Origin: Streptomyces longwoodensis | GTDB lineage: Bacteria; Actinomycetota; Actinomycetes; Streptomycetales; Streptomycetaceae | Reading direction: 5' to 3' | NCBI RefSeq assembly: GCF_001514125.1 | Contig: NZ_KQ948554.1 | Span: 368,608-432,607, forward strand | Length of the DNA: 64,000 nt | Part shown: piece by piece, positions 41,282 through 49,392 of the stretch | How positions within the stretch are numbered: the first letter of the stretch is position 1 | Layout: every line of letters starts with the position of its first letter | Translations under genes and position numbers: made by a program | Notes under the pieces: generated by a model | Databases searched by the model: none | What the model was told of the DNA's origin: nothing | Seen by the model: only the letters and a program-made list of their open reading frames with translations

Positions 41282-41943
41282 CCGCGCAGTATCGCCCCGC
41301 GCGGTGACCCGGTGGCAACCACCGGGCTGCCGTCCGGTGCCGGCCGCACGGCGAACACCCGCAGGAACAGCTGGGCGAGCGGTCCGATCGACAGCGCGTA
41401 CAGCAGCGTGCCCGCGCCGAGGGTGCCGCCGAGCGCGAAGCCCGTCACCACGACCGCCACCTCCACCGCCGTGCGCATCAGCCGGATCGACCGGCCGGTA
41501 CGGCGGTGCAGCCCCGTCATCAGCCCGTCGCGCGGACCGGGCCCGAAGGAGGCGGCGATGTAGAGGCCGGTGGCCACGCCGTTGAGGACGATCCCGGCCA
41601 GCAGGAGCGGGACCCGGACGGCCAGCGCGTGCGCCTCGGGCACCAGCGCGAGCGTGGCGTCCATGGCGAGGCCGACCACGAACACGTTGGAGACCGTGCC
41701 CAGGCCCGGCCGCTGGCGCAGCGGGATCCACAGCAGCAGCACGACGGCGCCGACCACGATCGACACCACGCCGATCGACAACCCGGTCCGCTCGGCGAGG
41801 CCCTGGTGCAGGACGCCCCAGGGCTCCAGGCCCAGGCCCGCCTCCACGAGGAGCGCCGAGCTGGCGCCGTACAGCGCGAGCCCGGCGTACAGCTGCACCA
41901 GCCGCCGGGTGAGCCGGCGGGCGGGACGGTGTGCGGTGGACAA
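41278..41943 (-). CDS. YczE/YyaS/YitT-family membrane protein
   Basis: 221-aa integral membrane protein with about five hydrophobic helices. The conserved YczE pattern is visible: LYGASSALLVEAGLGLEPWG near residues 24-43, then AMDATLALVP and ASFGPGPRDGLMTGL near 131-145. Its transport or signalling role is not established. It is divergent from a MocR-type regulator gene with 99 bases between them, the arrangement for which the YczR (MocR)/YczE pair of Gram-positive bacteria is named. It overlaps the next gene by GTGA. Confidence 0.88.
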   Translation of the reverse strand: MSTAHRPARRLTRRLVQLYAGLALYGASSALLVEAGLGLEPWGVLHQGLAERTGLSIGVVSIVVGAVVLLLWIPLRQRPGLGTVSNVFVVGLAMDATLALVPEAHALAVRVPLLLAGIVLNGVATGLYIAASFGPGPRDGLMTGLHRRTGRSIRLMRTAVEVAVVVTGFALGGTLGAGTLLYALSIGPLAQLFLRVFAVRPAPDGSPVVATGSPRGAILRG

Positions 41944-41960
41944 GGGGCCCCCTGAGTGGT

Positions 41961-42039
41961 GGTCGTGGACTGGCTCATGTCACTCTGTGGCTTGGCGGTA
42001 CACGCCATCCATGGCCAATTCGGGGAAGGTGGACTGGTA
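41961..42039. promoter_or_regulatory. divergent YczE/MocR region with repeated GTGGACTGG
   Basis: GTGGACTGG occurs twice in direct orientation, near 41965 and near 42030, about 66 bases apart, each followed within a few bases by an ATG-containing segment. MocR proteins bind direct repeats, so these are operator candidates. Confidence 0.4.
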
Positions 42040-42042
42040 ATC

Positions 42043-43545
42043 ATGGCGCAGTGGACCTCGGCGGTGGGTGCCGCGCAGCTCGCCCGGTTGCTCACCTCCC
42101 AGCAGGACCGACCGGCCGGGCCCGGCTCCCGGCGCCCGCCGGCCTACCGCGCGCTCGCCGACGGCATCCGCCTGCTCGTCCTGGAGGGACGCGTCCCGGT
42201 CGCCGCCCGCCTGCCCGCCGAACGCGAACTCGCCCTCGCCTTGTCCGTCAGCCGTACGACCGTCGCCGCCGCCTACGAGGCCCTGCGCACCGAGGGCTTC
42301 CTGGAGTCCCGGCGCGGCGCCGGCAGCTGGACGGCCGTGCCGGCCGGCAACCCGCTCCCGGCCCGCGGCCTGGAGCCGCTGCCCCCGGACGCCCTCGGTT
42401 CGGTGATCGACCTGGGCTGCGCCTCGCTGCCCGCGCCCGAGCCGTGGCTCACGCGCGCGGTGCAGGGCGCCCTGGAGGAACTGCCGCCGTACGCCCACAC
42501 GCACGGCGACTACCCGGCCGGGCTGCCCGCGCTGCGCGCGATGATCGCCGAGCGGTACACGGCGCGCGGCATACCGACCATGCCCGAACAGATCATGGTG
42601 ACGACCGGCGCGATGGGCGCCATCGACGCGATCTGCCACCTGTTCGCCGGCCGCGGCGAGCGCATCGCCGTCGAGTCGCCCTCCTACGCCAACATCCTCC
42701 AGCTCATGCGGGAGACCGGCGCCCGGCTGGTGCCCGTCGCCATGGCCGAGGGGCTCGCGGGCTGGGACCTCGACCGCTGGCGCCAGGTGCTGCGCGAGGC
42801 CGCGCCGCGCATCGCGTACGTCGTCGCCGACTTCCACAACCCGACCGGCGCGCTCGCCGACGAGGACCAGCGGCGCCGGCTGGTGGAGGCGGCCCGCTCG
42901 GCGGGCACCGTGCTGGTGGCCGACGAGACGATGACCGAGCTGTGGCTCGACGACGACGTGGAGATGCCCCGGCCGGTGTGCGGCTTCGACCCGGCCGGGT
43001 CGACCGTGGTCACCGTCGGCTCGGCCAGCAAGGCGTTCTGGGCCGGCATGCGCATCGGCTGGGTGCGGGCGGCCCCCGACGTCATCCGCAGCCTGGTCGC
43101 CGCGCGCGCGTACGCCGACCTCGGCACGCCCGTGCTGGAGCAGCTCGCCGTGAACTGGCTGTTCAGCACGGGTGGCTGGGAGCAGGCGGTCGGGCTGCGG
43201 CGCGCCCAGGCCCGGGAGAACCGGGACGCCCTCGTCGGGGCGCTGCGGCGCGAGCTGCCCGACTGGGAGTTCTCGGTGCCCCGCGGCGGCCTGACCCTGT
43301 GGGTCCGGGCCGGCGGCCTGTCCGGCTCCCGCCTCGCCGAGGCGGGGGAGCGGGTCGGGGTGCGGGTGCCCTCGGGGCCCCGCTTCGGCGTCGACGGCGC
43401 CTTCGAGGGGTACGTCCGGCTGCCGTTCACCGTGGGAGGCGCGGTGGCGGACGAGGCGGCGGCCCGGCTGTCGGCGGCGGCCCGCATCGTGGAGACGGGC
43501 GGCACGGTGGGGGCGGCGGAGGGGCCGCGGACGTTCGTGGCGTAG
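42043..43545 (+). CDS. MocR-family (GntR-aminotransferase) regulator, YczR-type
   Basis: 500-aa chimeric regulator: GntR winged helix at residues about 25-95 (RALADGIRLLVLEGRVPVAA, then LALALSVSRTTVAAAYEAL) fused to a fold-type I aminotransferase-like domain. PLP-site features include VADFHNPTG, the VADETMTELW Asp and VTVGSASKAFWAGMRIG with the Schiff-base Lys, so cofactor binding is likely retained. MocR proteins sense PLP or amino compounds. ATG 42043 (MAQWTSAVG) is preferred over earlier starts because of the family N-terminus. It is divergent from the YczE-like gene, its probable target. Confidence 0.9.
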   Translation: MAQWTSAVGAAQLARLLTSQQDRPAGPGSRRPPAYRALADGIRLLVLEGRVPVAARLPAERELALALSVSRTTVAAAYEALRTEGFLESRRGAGSWTAVPAGNPLPARGLEPLPPDALGSVIDLGCASLPAPEPWLTRAVQGALEELPPYAHTHGDYPAGLPALRAMIAERYTARGIPTMPEQIMVTTGAMGAIDAICHLFAGRGERIAVESPSYANILQLMRETGARLVPVAMAEGLAGWDLDRWRQVLREAAPRIAYVVADFHNPTGALADEDQRRRLVEAARSAGTVLVADETMTELWLDDDVEMPRPVCGFDPAGSTVVTVGSASKAFWAGMRIGWVRAAPDVIRSLVAARAYADLGTPVLEQLAVNWLFSTGGWEQAVGLRRAQARENRDALVGALRRELPDWEFSVPRGGLTLWVRAGGLSGSRLAEAGERVGVRVPSGPRFGVDGAFEGYVRLPFTVGGAVADEAAARLSAAARIVETGGTVGAAEGPRTFVA

Positions 43546-43668
43546 GCCGGGGTGGTGGGTGCCGCGGTGGTGGGTGTCGGCCGGTGCGGTCTGCGGGGCG
43601 CGGGTGCGCGGTGGCTGGTCGCGCAGTTCCCCGCGCCCCTTGGGGTCGGTCTCGTGAACGGAGCCGCG

Positions 43669-45360
43669 TCAGGAGGACGTGTCCGCCGGGACCGCCTCGG
43701 CGGCCAGCGCGGGTTCGGCCTTGATCAACTCCGGCTTGATCAGGTCCGCCTTGATCAGGTCCGCCTTGATCAGGTCCGGCTCGGCCGTCTCCGACGGCAC
43801 AGGTTCCGGCGTCGCCGGCTCCGCCTCGGGCAGCGGCTCCTCGTCGGCCGGGGTGCTCTTGGGCGGCAGCAGGTCCAGGACCGCCTGGCGGTGCGCGTCG
43901 CTCGTCGCGTCGTCGTAGGGGTCGGGCGTGGCCGGCACCTGGAGCCGGTGCACCGGACCGGTCCCGAGCCGGGCGTACCCCCGCCCCGGTGGCACGTGGT
44001 CGACGGGCGTGGTGTGCGGAGGAGCCCCGAGCACGGACTCCAGTTGCTCCGCCGACGCCGGTCCCAGCACGACCCGCGCGCGGGTGTGCTGCCGCACCGG
44101 GTCGCTCAGGGCGTCCAACGCGTCGAACTGCTCGGCCACGACGACCGTGACGAACGCGGCGCGCCCGTGCCGCAGCGGCGCCTGGAGGAGTGACTGCGGG
44201 TCCTGGCGGCCGTCGGCGGACGCGATGTGCGTGAACGTGGTCGGGCGGTCCAGCAGGATCCACAGGGGGCGCCTGGTGTCGTCCGGCGGGGCCTCGCCGG
44301 CCTGCCGGGCGCGGTTGGCGGCGATGAGCCGCCGCTCCGTCTCGCCGGACGCCCACTCCAGCGCGGCCAGCGCCCCGGCCAGGCCCACCTCGACGCCCAG
44401 GACGCCGTCCCGGCCGGTCAGGCAGGCGTACTCGCCGGTGCTGCCGCCCTCGACGATGAGGACGTCGCCGTACTGCAGGGCCTGGAGGGCGAGGGAGCGC
44501 AGCAGGGTGGAGGTGCCGCTGCCGGGCTGGCCGACCACCAGCAGGTGCGGCTCGGTGGAACGGATGCCGGTGCGCCAGACGACCGGCGGGACGTCGCGCC
44601 GCTCCTCGCCGTGGGTGAGCGGGAGCGTGCGCGGGACGCCGCTGGGGTCGGTGAAGCCGAGGACGGTCTCGCCGGGCGCGGTGACGAAGCGCTGGGCGGC
44701 GATGTCGGTGGGCAGCGGGGCGAGGACGCTCACGTCGAGTTCGTTGCCCTCCTCGTCCCAGGAGAAGAGGTACTCGCGGCCCCGGCCCGCCTTGGCGCTG
44801 AGCAGGTGCTGCACGCGGGCGCGTGCCTCGGGCTCGCCGTCCGGGAAGTACGCCGGGTAGCGGATCGACAGCTGCGCCACGCGGCCGGAGTCGTCGAACT
44901 CGTGGGACGGGATGGCCTTCTCCCACTCCCCGCCGTGGGTGTAGAGGGGAGCGGGGTCCTCGGTCGTGGAGAAGAGCGGCACCAGGGCCTCGTAGAGCGC
45001 CTGGAGCCGCTGGAGCTGCGACGCGTCGGGGCCCTCGGGCGCCGACGGGGCGCGGTCGCGGCCGTGCCAGGCCGCCGCCGCCATCACGGTGATGACGGCG
45101 AGCAGCGGCCCGTACGGCATGAGGGCCACCACCAGGACCGCCGACGCCAGCAGGAACAGCAGTGGCCCGCGCCGGTCCTTGGGGGTCTCCGCCCACCGGC
45201 GCCGGCCGGCCCCGGCCAGCCGGCGCATCCCCCGGCTGATGGTGATCAGCGGGTGGAGGACGTCGGTGGCGCTGTCCGCCGCCGTCCGGGCCAGCTCCCG
45301 GCTCCGGGCGATCTGCGCGCTGCCTGTGCTCAGGATGCGGGGGAGGGGGCGCCGGGCCAC
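43669..45360 (-). CDS. FtsK/EccC-like membrane ATPase with degenerate Walker A
   Basis: 563-aa protein. A basic N-terminus and two hydrophobic helices (about residues 68-98, LLFLLASAVLVVALMPYGP) anchor it; the P-loop domain follows with LLVVGQPGSGTSTLLRSLAL near 270, a Walker B-like PLWILLDRPT, and a closing block GRGYARLGTGPVHRLQVP like the end of FtsK or EccC ATPase domains. The Walker A Lys is replaced by Thr (GSGTST), so normal ATP hydrolysis is doubtful. The C-terminal tail contains the repeated pentapeptide DLIKA/DLIKP/ELIKA encoded by a 15-bp tandem repeat. It follows a 64-aa membrane protein gene in the same direction. Function unknown. Confidence 0.75.
   Translation of the reverse strand: MARRPLPRILSTGSAQIARSRELARTAADSATDVLHPLITISRGMRRLAGAGRRRWAETPKDRRGPLLFLLASAVLVVALMPYGPLLAVITVMAAAAWHGRDRAPSAPEGPDASQLQRLQALYEALVPLFSTTEDPAPLYTHGGEWEKAIPSHEFDDSGRVAQLSIRYPAYFPDGEPEARARVQHLLSAKAGRGREYLFSWDEEGNELDVSVLAPLPTDIAAQRFVTAPGETVLGFTDPSGVPRTLPLTHGEERRDVPPVVWRTGIRSTEPHLLVVGQPGSGTSTLLRSLALQALQYGDVLIVEGGSTGEYACLTGRDGVLGVEVGLAGALAALEWASGETERRLIAANRARQAGEAPPDDTRRPLWILLDRPTTFTHIASADGRQDPQSLLQAPLRHGRAAFVTVVVAEQFDALDALSDPVRQHTRARVVLGPASAEQLESVLGAPPHTTPVDHVPPGRGYARLGTGPVHRLQVPATPDPYDDATSDAHRQAVLDLLPPKSTPADEEPLPEAEPATPEPVPSETAEPDLIKADLIKADLIKPELIKAEPALAAEAVPADTSS
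43721..43782. repeat. 15-bp tandem repeat within the ATPase C-terminal tail
   Basis: The unit TTGATCAGGTCCGCC recurs about four times with minor variation (CTTGATCA recurs every 15 bases), encoding successive LIK-containing pentapeptides in the protein. The period keeps frame, so copy number can change without truncation. Confidence 0.85.
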
Positions 45361-45424
45361 TGCTGTCTCCTGGAGGTGCGTACGGAAGGGACGGTCGGTG
45401 GGTGGGACGGCGGGGTGCGCGGCG

Positions 45425-45619
45425 TCAGAACTTGATGCCGCCGAGGAGGCTCGCCAGGCTCTCGCCGCCGGCCTTGATGCTGGGGGCGATGGCCGTGCTC
45501 GCGAGGTAGAAGCCGAACAGGGCCGAGATCAGCGCGTGGGAGGCCTTCAGGCCGTCCTTGCGGAAGAAGATGAAGACGACGATGCCGAGCAGCACGACGC
45601 CCGAGATGGACAGGATCAT
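45425..45619 (-). CDS. 64-aa membrane protein
   Basis: Small protein with an N-terminal helix SGVVLLGIVVFIFF, a short basic loop RKDGLKASHAL and a second helix ISALFGFYLASTAIA, ending with GGESLASLLGGIKF. The two-helix hairpin resembles small proteins that accompany FtsK/TraB-type ATPases on actinomycete plasmids (SpdB-like), but here no conjugation genes are near. ATG 45619 has AGGAGATCC upstream. The gene lies 64 bases before the degenerate FtsK-like ATPase, so they probably form a two-gene operon. Confidence 0.75.
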   Translation of the reverse strand: MILSISGVVLLGIVVFIFFRKDGLKASHALISALFGFYLASTAIAPSIKAGGESLASLLGGIKF

Positions 45620-45707
45620 GGGGGATCTCCTGGTGTTCGGTGGGGACAGTCACCATGAGTACTTCCAGGATCACAGGATGTATCTATACGATAAAAGGTG
45701 CAACTGA

Positions 45708-45728
45708 GTGAAATTCGCTGGATTTCAC
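45708..45728. promoter_or_regulatory. 21-bp palindrome in the divergent region of the small membrane protein and ankyrin genes
   Basis: Perfect arms GTGAAAT and ATTTCAC with a 7-base spacer. It sits in an unusually AT-rich patch that also holds GTATCTATAC (45680-45689) and ATAAAAGG, both plausible minus-strand promoter elements for the 64-aa protein. Confidence 0.55.
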
Positions 45729-45885
45729 CCTGCTGGGGCAGTGTCGCGCGGCACCGTCGCCCCGACGCGTTGCGGCGGACGGCTTCGTCCGTGATCTTTT
45801 GCCTCGAGCGGCGTCCGGCATGTGCCCGACGAGCCAGTACCCTGACGATTCACCCGAACGGTTGCATGGAGAGGTGGTCCGGCCG

Positions 45886-46278
45886 ATGACTGAAGCCCCC
45901 GACCCCGAGGTCGTGGAGCTGGCGACCAAGATCTTCGACCTGGCCCGGCGGGGCCGGACGGAGGAACTGGTGGCGTACGTCGACGCGGGCGTGCCGGCGA
46001 ACCTCACCAACGACCGCGGCGACTCCCTGGTGATGCTGGCCGCCTACCACGGCCACGCCGGGGCCGTCCGCGCGCTCCTCGCGCGCGGCGCCGAGGCGGA
46101 CCGGATCAACGACCGGGGCCAGACCCCGCTCGCCGGGGCCGTCTTCAAGGGGGAGACGGACGTCATCGAAGCGCTGCTGGAGGCCGGCGCGGACCCCGCG
46201 GCCGGCACACCGTCGGCCGTCGACACCGCCCGGATGTTCGGCAAGACCGACCTCCTGGAGCGGTTCGGCGTCCACTGA
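45886..46278 (+). CDS. ankyrin-repeat protein
   Basis: 130-aa soluble protein made almost entirely of ankyrin repeats: DRGDSLVMLAAYHGHAGAVR, then DRGQTPLAGAVFKGETDVIE with LLEAGADPAAG, then a degenerate third repeat SAVDTARMFGKTDLLERFG. An initial helix VVELATKIFDLARRGRTEEL caps the stack. It should act as a protein-binding module; partner unknown. ATG 45886 (MTEAPDPEV) is preferred, with GAGAGG upstream; the open frame extends earlier but loses similarity. Region 46279-46639 follows. Confidence 0.85.
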   Translation: MTEAPDPEVVELATKIFDLARRGRTEELVAYVDAGVPANLTNDRGDSLVMLAAYHGHAGAVRALLARGAEADRINDRGQTPLAGAVFKGETDVIEALLEAGADPAAGTPSAVDTARMFGKTDLLERFGVH

Positions 46279-46534
46279 GCGACGCGCGCCGGGGCCGGCC
46301 CCGCGGGGCGGCCGCCGGACGCCGCCGGCCGGGCGCGGACCCGGCATCGGACCAGGCAGGACGACGACCACGGGGGAGGGCGGTACGGGGCCGCCGGAAA
46401 TTTCGGTCGCGGCAGGGAGAACTGCCGAGTCATCATGACGTCGTGATTCACGGACGCGATGGCTGGGCAGGTGTTGCCGCACCGCGCGGGCCGTGATGCG
46501 GCCCGCATGGGCCACCGACGAGAGGCAGGGAGAG

Positions 46535-46594
46535 ATGGTTCGCAGCAAGCAGGAAACGGCGGGCGCCCCGACGTGTTGTCACGCGGCCAGGTAA
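46535..46594 (+). CDS. candidate 19-aa leader peptide
   Basis: A tiny ORF, MVRSKQETAGAPTCCHAAR, with a good GCAGGGAG ribosome site, ending TAA (rare in this genome) 45 bases before the HEAT-repeat gene. The adjacent Cys codons near the end resemble cysteine-sensing upstream ORFs of actinobacteria. This is a candidate only. The rest of the 361-base gap 46279-46639 shows an imperfect dyad around CATGACGTCGTG near 46440 and nothing else I can name. Confidence 0.4.
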   Translation: MVRSKQETAGAPTCCHAAR

Positions 46595-46639
46595 TGCACG
46601 TCCCCGGTTGCGTCGACGCTTGATGTGAGGCTGTTTCCC

Positions 46640-48058
46640 ATGTTCGATCCGTTCATAGCGCCCAGCGGTACGCTGCTCGGCCTGCTCCAGCGGGGCCGTG
46701 GCGACGGCACACTGCACGCGCTGACCGCCCCGCGCGCCGAGGCGCTCGCGGCCCTGAACCACTGTGTGCTGCGCGACCCCCGCCGCGACTGGCAGGTCGA
46801 GAACCGCTCCCTCTACTACGCCCGCCTCTACCTCGACCTCGACGGCGGAGTCGACGACATCGAGGCACACCTGTTCGACGTCGAGGACGCCTTCGACACC
46901 GAGGAGTGCCGCACCGGCCTCGCCCTCGCGGTGCTCGGCCACCTGGCCTCCTACGGCCGGCGCGACGCCCTGGAGCTGCTGCGCCGCTATGCCGCGGCCG
47001 GCTCCAACTGGGCGTGGGCCCTCGACGAACTCGCCCTGCGCGACGACGACGCCGGCCTGCGCGCCCTCGCCGCCCCGGTGCTGGCCCGCTTCGCGACCGA
47101 CTCCGAGGGTGAGGCCGAGCTGGCCGCCGCCGTCCGCGACGCCTTCGAGCCACGGCCCTGGCGGCTGTGGGCCGAGGACCCGCGCGAGTACGTCTCGGCA
47201 CGCGTGCGTGCCGCCCAGGAGGCCGGCTGCTTCGACCGGTGGCAACGGCAGATGCGCTCCGGCGGGCCCCGGCCCGGCTGGAGCGTGCAGGCCGTGTTCG
47301 AGTGGGCCCAGCAGGGCCTGGAACGCGGCTCCGCCCTGCACGTCCCCGCCGCCCGCTGCCTCGTGGCCGTGGCCGGCCCCGCGGACCGCCCGGAGATCGT
47401 CCGCGCCGCGCAGGACGGCACCGAGGGAGCCCGGTGCACCGCCCTGCGCTACCTCGCCGACAGCAACGACCCCGACGCCCTCGGCCTGATCGAGGCCGCC
47501 GTGGCCACGGGCACCACGACCGTGGTGGAGGCCGCCGTCGACGCCTTCGAACGCATGCGCTCCTTCGCCGCCGTCGACCGTGCCCGCGGCTGGGTCCACC
47601 GCCGCGACGCCCTCGGCGCCGCCGCCGGACGGATGCTCGCCTGCCGCGGCGCCCGCAAGGACAGCGACCTGGTCCTCGGCGCCCTGCGCGAGGCGGTCCG
47701 CGGCGAGGGCTGCGACGCACCGACCCTGTGGACCCTCGTCGACGGCGCCGGACGCCTCGGCATCGTCTGCGCGGCACCCGTCCTGCGCCACATCTACCGG
47801 GAGACCGCCTCCTCCCACCTGCGCGGCCGCTGCGCCCGGGCGCTCGCCGCGACCGACCCCTCCTTCCCCACCGGCTTCGCCGTCGAGTGCCTGTGGGACT
47901 GCGAGGAGGCCACCCGGGAGATCGCCGCCCGGCACGCCGAGACGGGTGACGCCCGCGTGGTGGAGCGCCTGCGCCGCCTCGCCGCCGACCCCGCCGAGGA
48001 GGACGACGTGCAGACCGCCGTCCGCAGCCGCATCGGACCCGACACGACCGCCCGCTGA
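46640..48058 (+). CDS. HEAT-repeat protein
   Basis: 472-aa cytosolic protein of alpha-helical HEAT-like repeats, from MFDPFIAPSGTLLGLLQRGR through repeated units of about 30-40 residues such as ALRYLADSNDPDALGLIEAA and ALREAVRGEGCDAPTLWTLV, to a C-terminal AEEDDVQTAVRSRI. The first 28 residues are strongly family-specific in streptomycetes as I recall them. The protein should be a scaffold; no enzymatic motif is visible. ATG 46640 is chosen over GTG 46625 because MFDPFIAPS is the usual beginning. A candidate leader peptide ORF lies 45 bases upstream. Confidence 0.82.
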   Translation: MFDPFIAPSGTLLGLLQRGRGDGTLHALTAPRAEALAALNHCVLRDPRRDWQVENRSLYYARLYLDLDGGVDDIEAHLFDVEDAFDTEECRTGLALAVLGHLASYGRRDALELLRRYAAAGSNWAWALDELALRDDDAGLRALAAPVLARFATDSEGEAELAAAVRDAFEPRPWRLWAEDPREYVSARVRAAQEAGCFDRWQRQMRSGGPRPGWSVQAVFEWAQQGLERGSALHVPAARCLVAVAGPADRPEIVRAAQDGTEGARCTALRYLADSNDPDALGLIEAAVATGTTTVVEAAVDAFERMRSFAAVDRARGWVHRRDALGAAAGRMLACRGARKDSDLVLGALREAVRGEGCDAPTLWTLVDGAGRLGIVCAAPVLRHIYRETASSHLRGRCARALAATDPSFPTGFAVECLWDCEEATREIAARHAETGDARVVERLRRLAADPAEEDDVQTAVRSRIGPDTTAR

Positions 48059-48264
48059 CCTCCCGGGGGTGTCTCCGGCGCCGGGTGCACCCGGGCCGGC
48101 GGGTGCACCCGAGCCTGGCGGGTGAACGCGGGACGACCCGTGGGCAGGGCCGGCGTGGACGCCGTCCGACCCGCCCGGGTGCGCAGCGCAACGCTCATGG
48201 GACGTTCGGCGTCCGGAAAGATCCACGTTGACGCGGGCACGTCCAGTACGGCGACAACACCCGT

Positions 48265-49392
48265 ATGCGTGTCGTCATCGTGACCGAATCCTTTCCCCCC
48301 GACGTGAACGGCGTGGCCCACTGCGCGCTCCAGACCGCCCGGCACCTCGTGGACCGCGGTCACTCCCCGCTCGTCGTCGCGCCGGCCACCCCGGCCGGTC
48401 CCGGGCCGGACGCCCTCGCGCCCTGCCCCGTCGTCCGTGTCCCCTCCCTGCCGCTCCCGGGCTACCCCCAGGTCCGCGTCGCCCTCCCCAGCCGACGCGT
48501 CACCGCGGCCGTCGCCGAGCACCGGGCCGACCTGGTGCACCTGGCCAGCCCCTTCATCCTCGGCGTGCGCGGCATGGCCGCCGCCGCCCGGCTCGGCCTG
48601 CCCGCCGTCGCCGTCTACCAGACCGACCTCGGCGGGTACGCCCGCACCTACATGGGCGTCGGCGAGGCCGCTGCCTGGCGACGGATCCGCTCCGTCCACG
48701 CCGCCGCCGACCTCACCCTCGCCCCGTCCAGCGCCGCCCTGCGCGACCTGGAGGAACACGGCGTACCGCGCGTGAAGCTCTGGCCGCGCGGGGTCGACAC
48801 CGTCCGCTTCCGCCCCGGGCACCGCGACGGGGCCCTGCGCCGCGCCCTCGCCCCGCACGGCGAACTCCTCGTCGGCTACGTCGGCCGGCTCGCCCCCGAG
48901 AAGCACGTCGACCTGCTCTCCGGGGTGTGCGGTCTGCCCGGCGTGAAGGTCGTGGTGGTCGGCGACGGGCCCAGTGAGCCCCACCTGACCGAGGCGCTGC
49001 CCGGCGCCGCCTTCCTCGGCCGGCGCACCGGCGACGAGCTCGCCCGGATCTTCGCCTCGCTGGACGTCTTCGTGCACACCGGCCCGTTCGAGACGTTCTG
49101 CCAGACCGTGCAGGAGGCCATGGCGAGCGGCGTGCCCGTCGTCGCCCCGGCCGCCGGGGGCCCGCTGGACCTGGTCGCTCACGGGCGCACCGGCCTGCTC
49201 GTCCCGCCCCACGACGCGTCCGCCGTCCGGGACGCGGTCCGCGCCCTGGCCGCCGACCCCGCCCGGCGCGCCGCCTACGGAGCCGCCGCCCGGGACGCGG
49301 TCGAGGGCCGCACCTGGGCCGCGGTCGGCGACCGGCTCCTCGAGCACTACGCCGACGTCCTCGGCGCGCGCCGGCCGGCGGTGGCGGCATGA
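48265..49392 (+). CDS. GT4 glycosyltransferase, MgtA-like mannosyltransferase
   Basis: 375-aa GT-B enzyme. The start MRVVIVTESFPPDVNGVAHC matches the mycobacterial/corynebacterial MgtA type (GDP-mannose-dependent alpha-mannosyltransferase). The C-terminal half has LLVGYVGRLAPEKHVDLL, VVVVGDGPSEPHL, and the donor-binding E-x7-E as ETFCQTVQEAMASGVPVVAP. It probably transfers mannose or another hexose to a membrane lipid on the inner leaflet. The stop overlaps the next glycosyltransferase start (ATGA), so the two are translationally coupled. Donor and acceptor are unproven. Confidence 0.88.
   Translation: MRVVIVTESFPPDVNGVAHCALQTARHLVDRGHSPLVVAPATPAGPGPDALAPCPVVRVPSLPLPGYPQVRVALPSRRVTAAVAEHRADLVHLASPFILGVRGMAAAARLGLPAVAVYQTDLGGYARTYMGVGEAAAWRRIRSVHAAADLTLAPSSAALRDLEEHGVPRVKLWPRGVDTVRFRPGHRDGALRRALAPHGELLVGYVGRLAPEKHVDLLSGVCGLPGVKVVVVGDGPSEPHLTEALPGAAFLGRRTGDELARIFASLDVFVHTGPFETFCQTVQEAMASGVPVVAPAAGGPLDLVAHGRTGLLVPPHDASAVRDAVRALAADPARRAAYGAAARDAVEGRTWAAVGDRLLEHYADVLGARRPAVAA

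Noticed and set aside
43669..45619. An integrated conjugative element (AICE) based on the FtsK-like ATPase and small membrane protein
   Set aside because: No integrase, excisionase, Rep protein, tRNA attachment site or flanking repeat is present, and neighbours are ordinary core genes.
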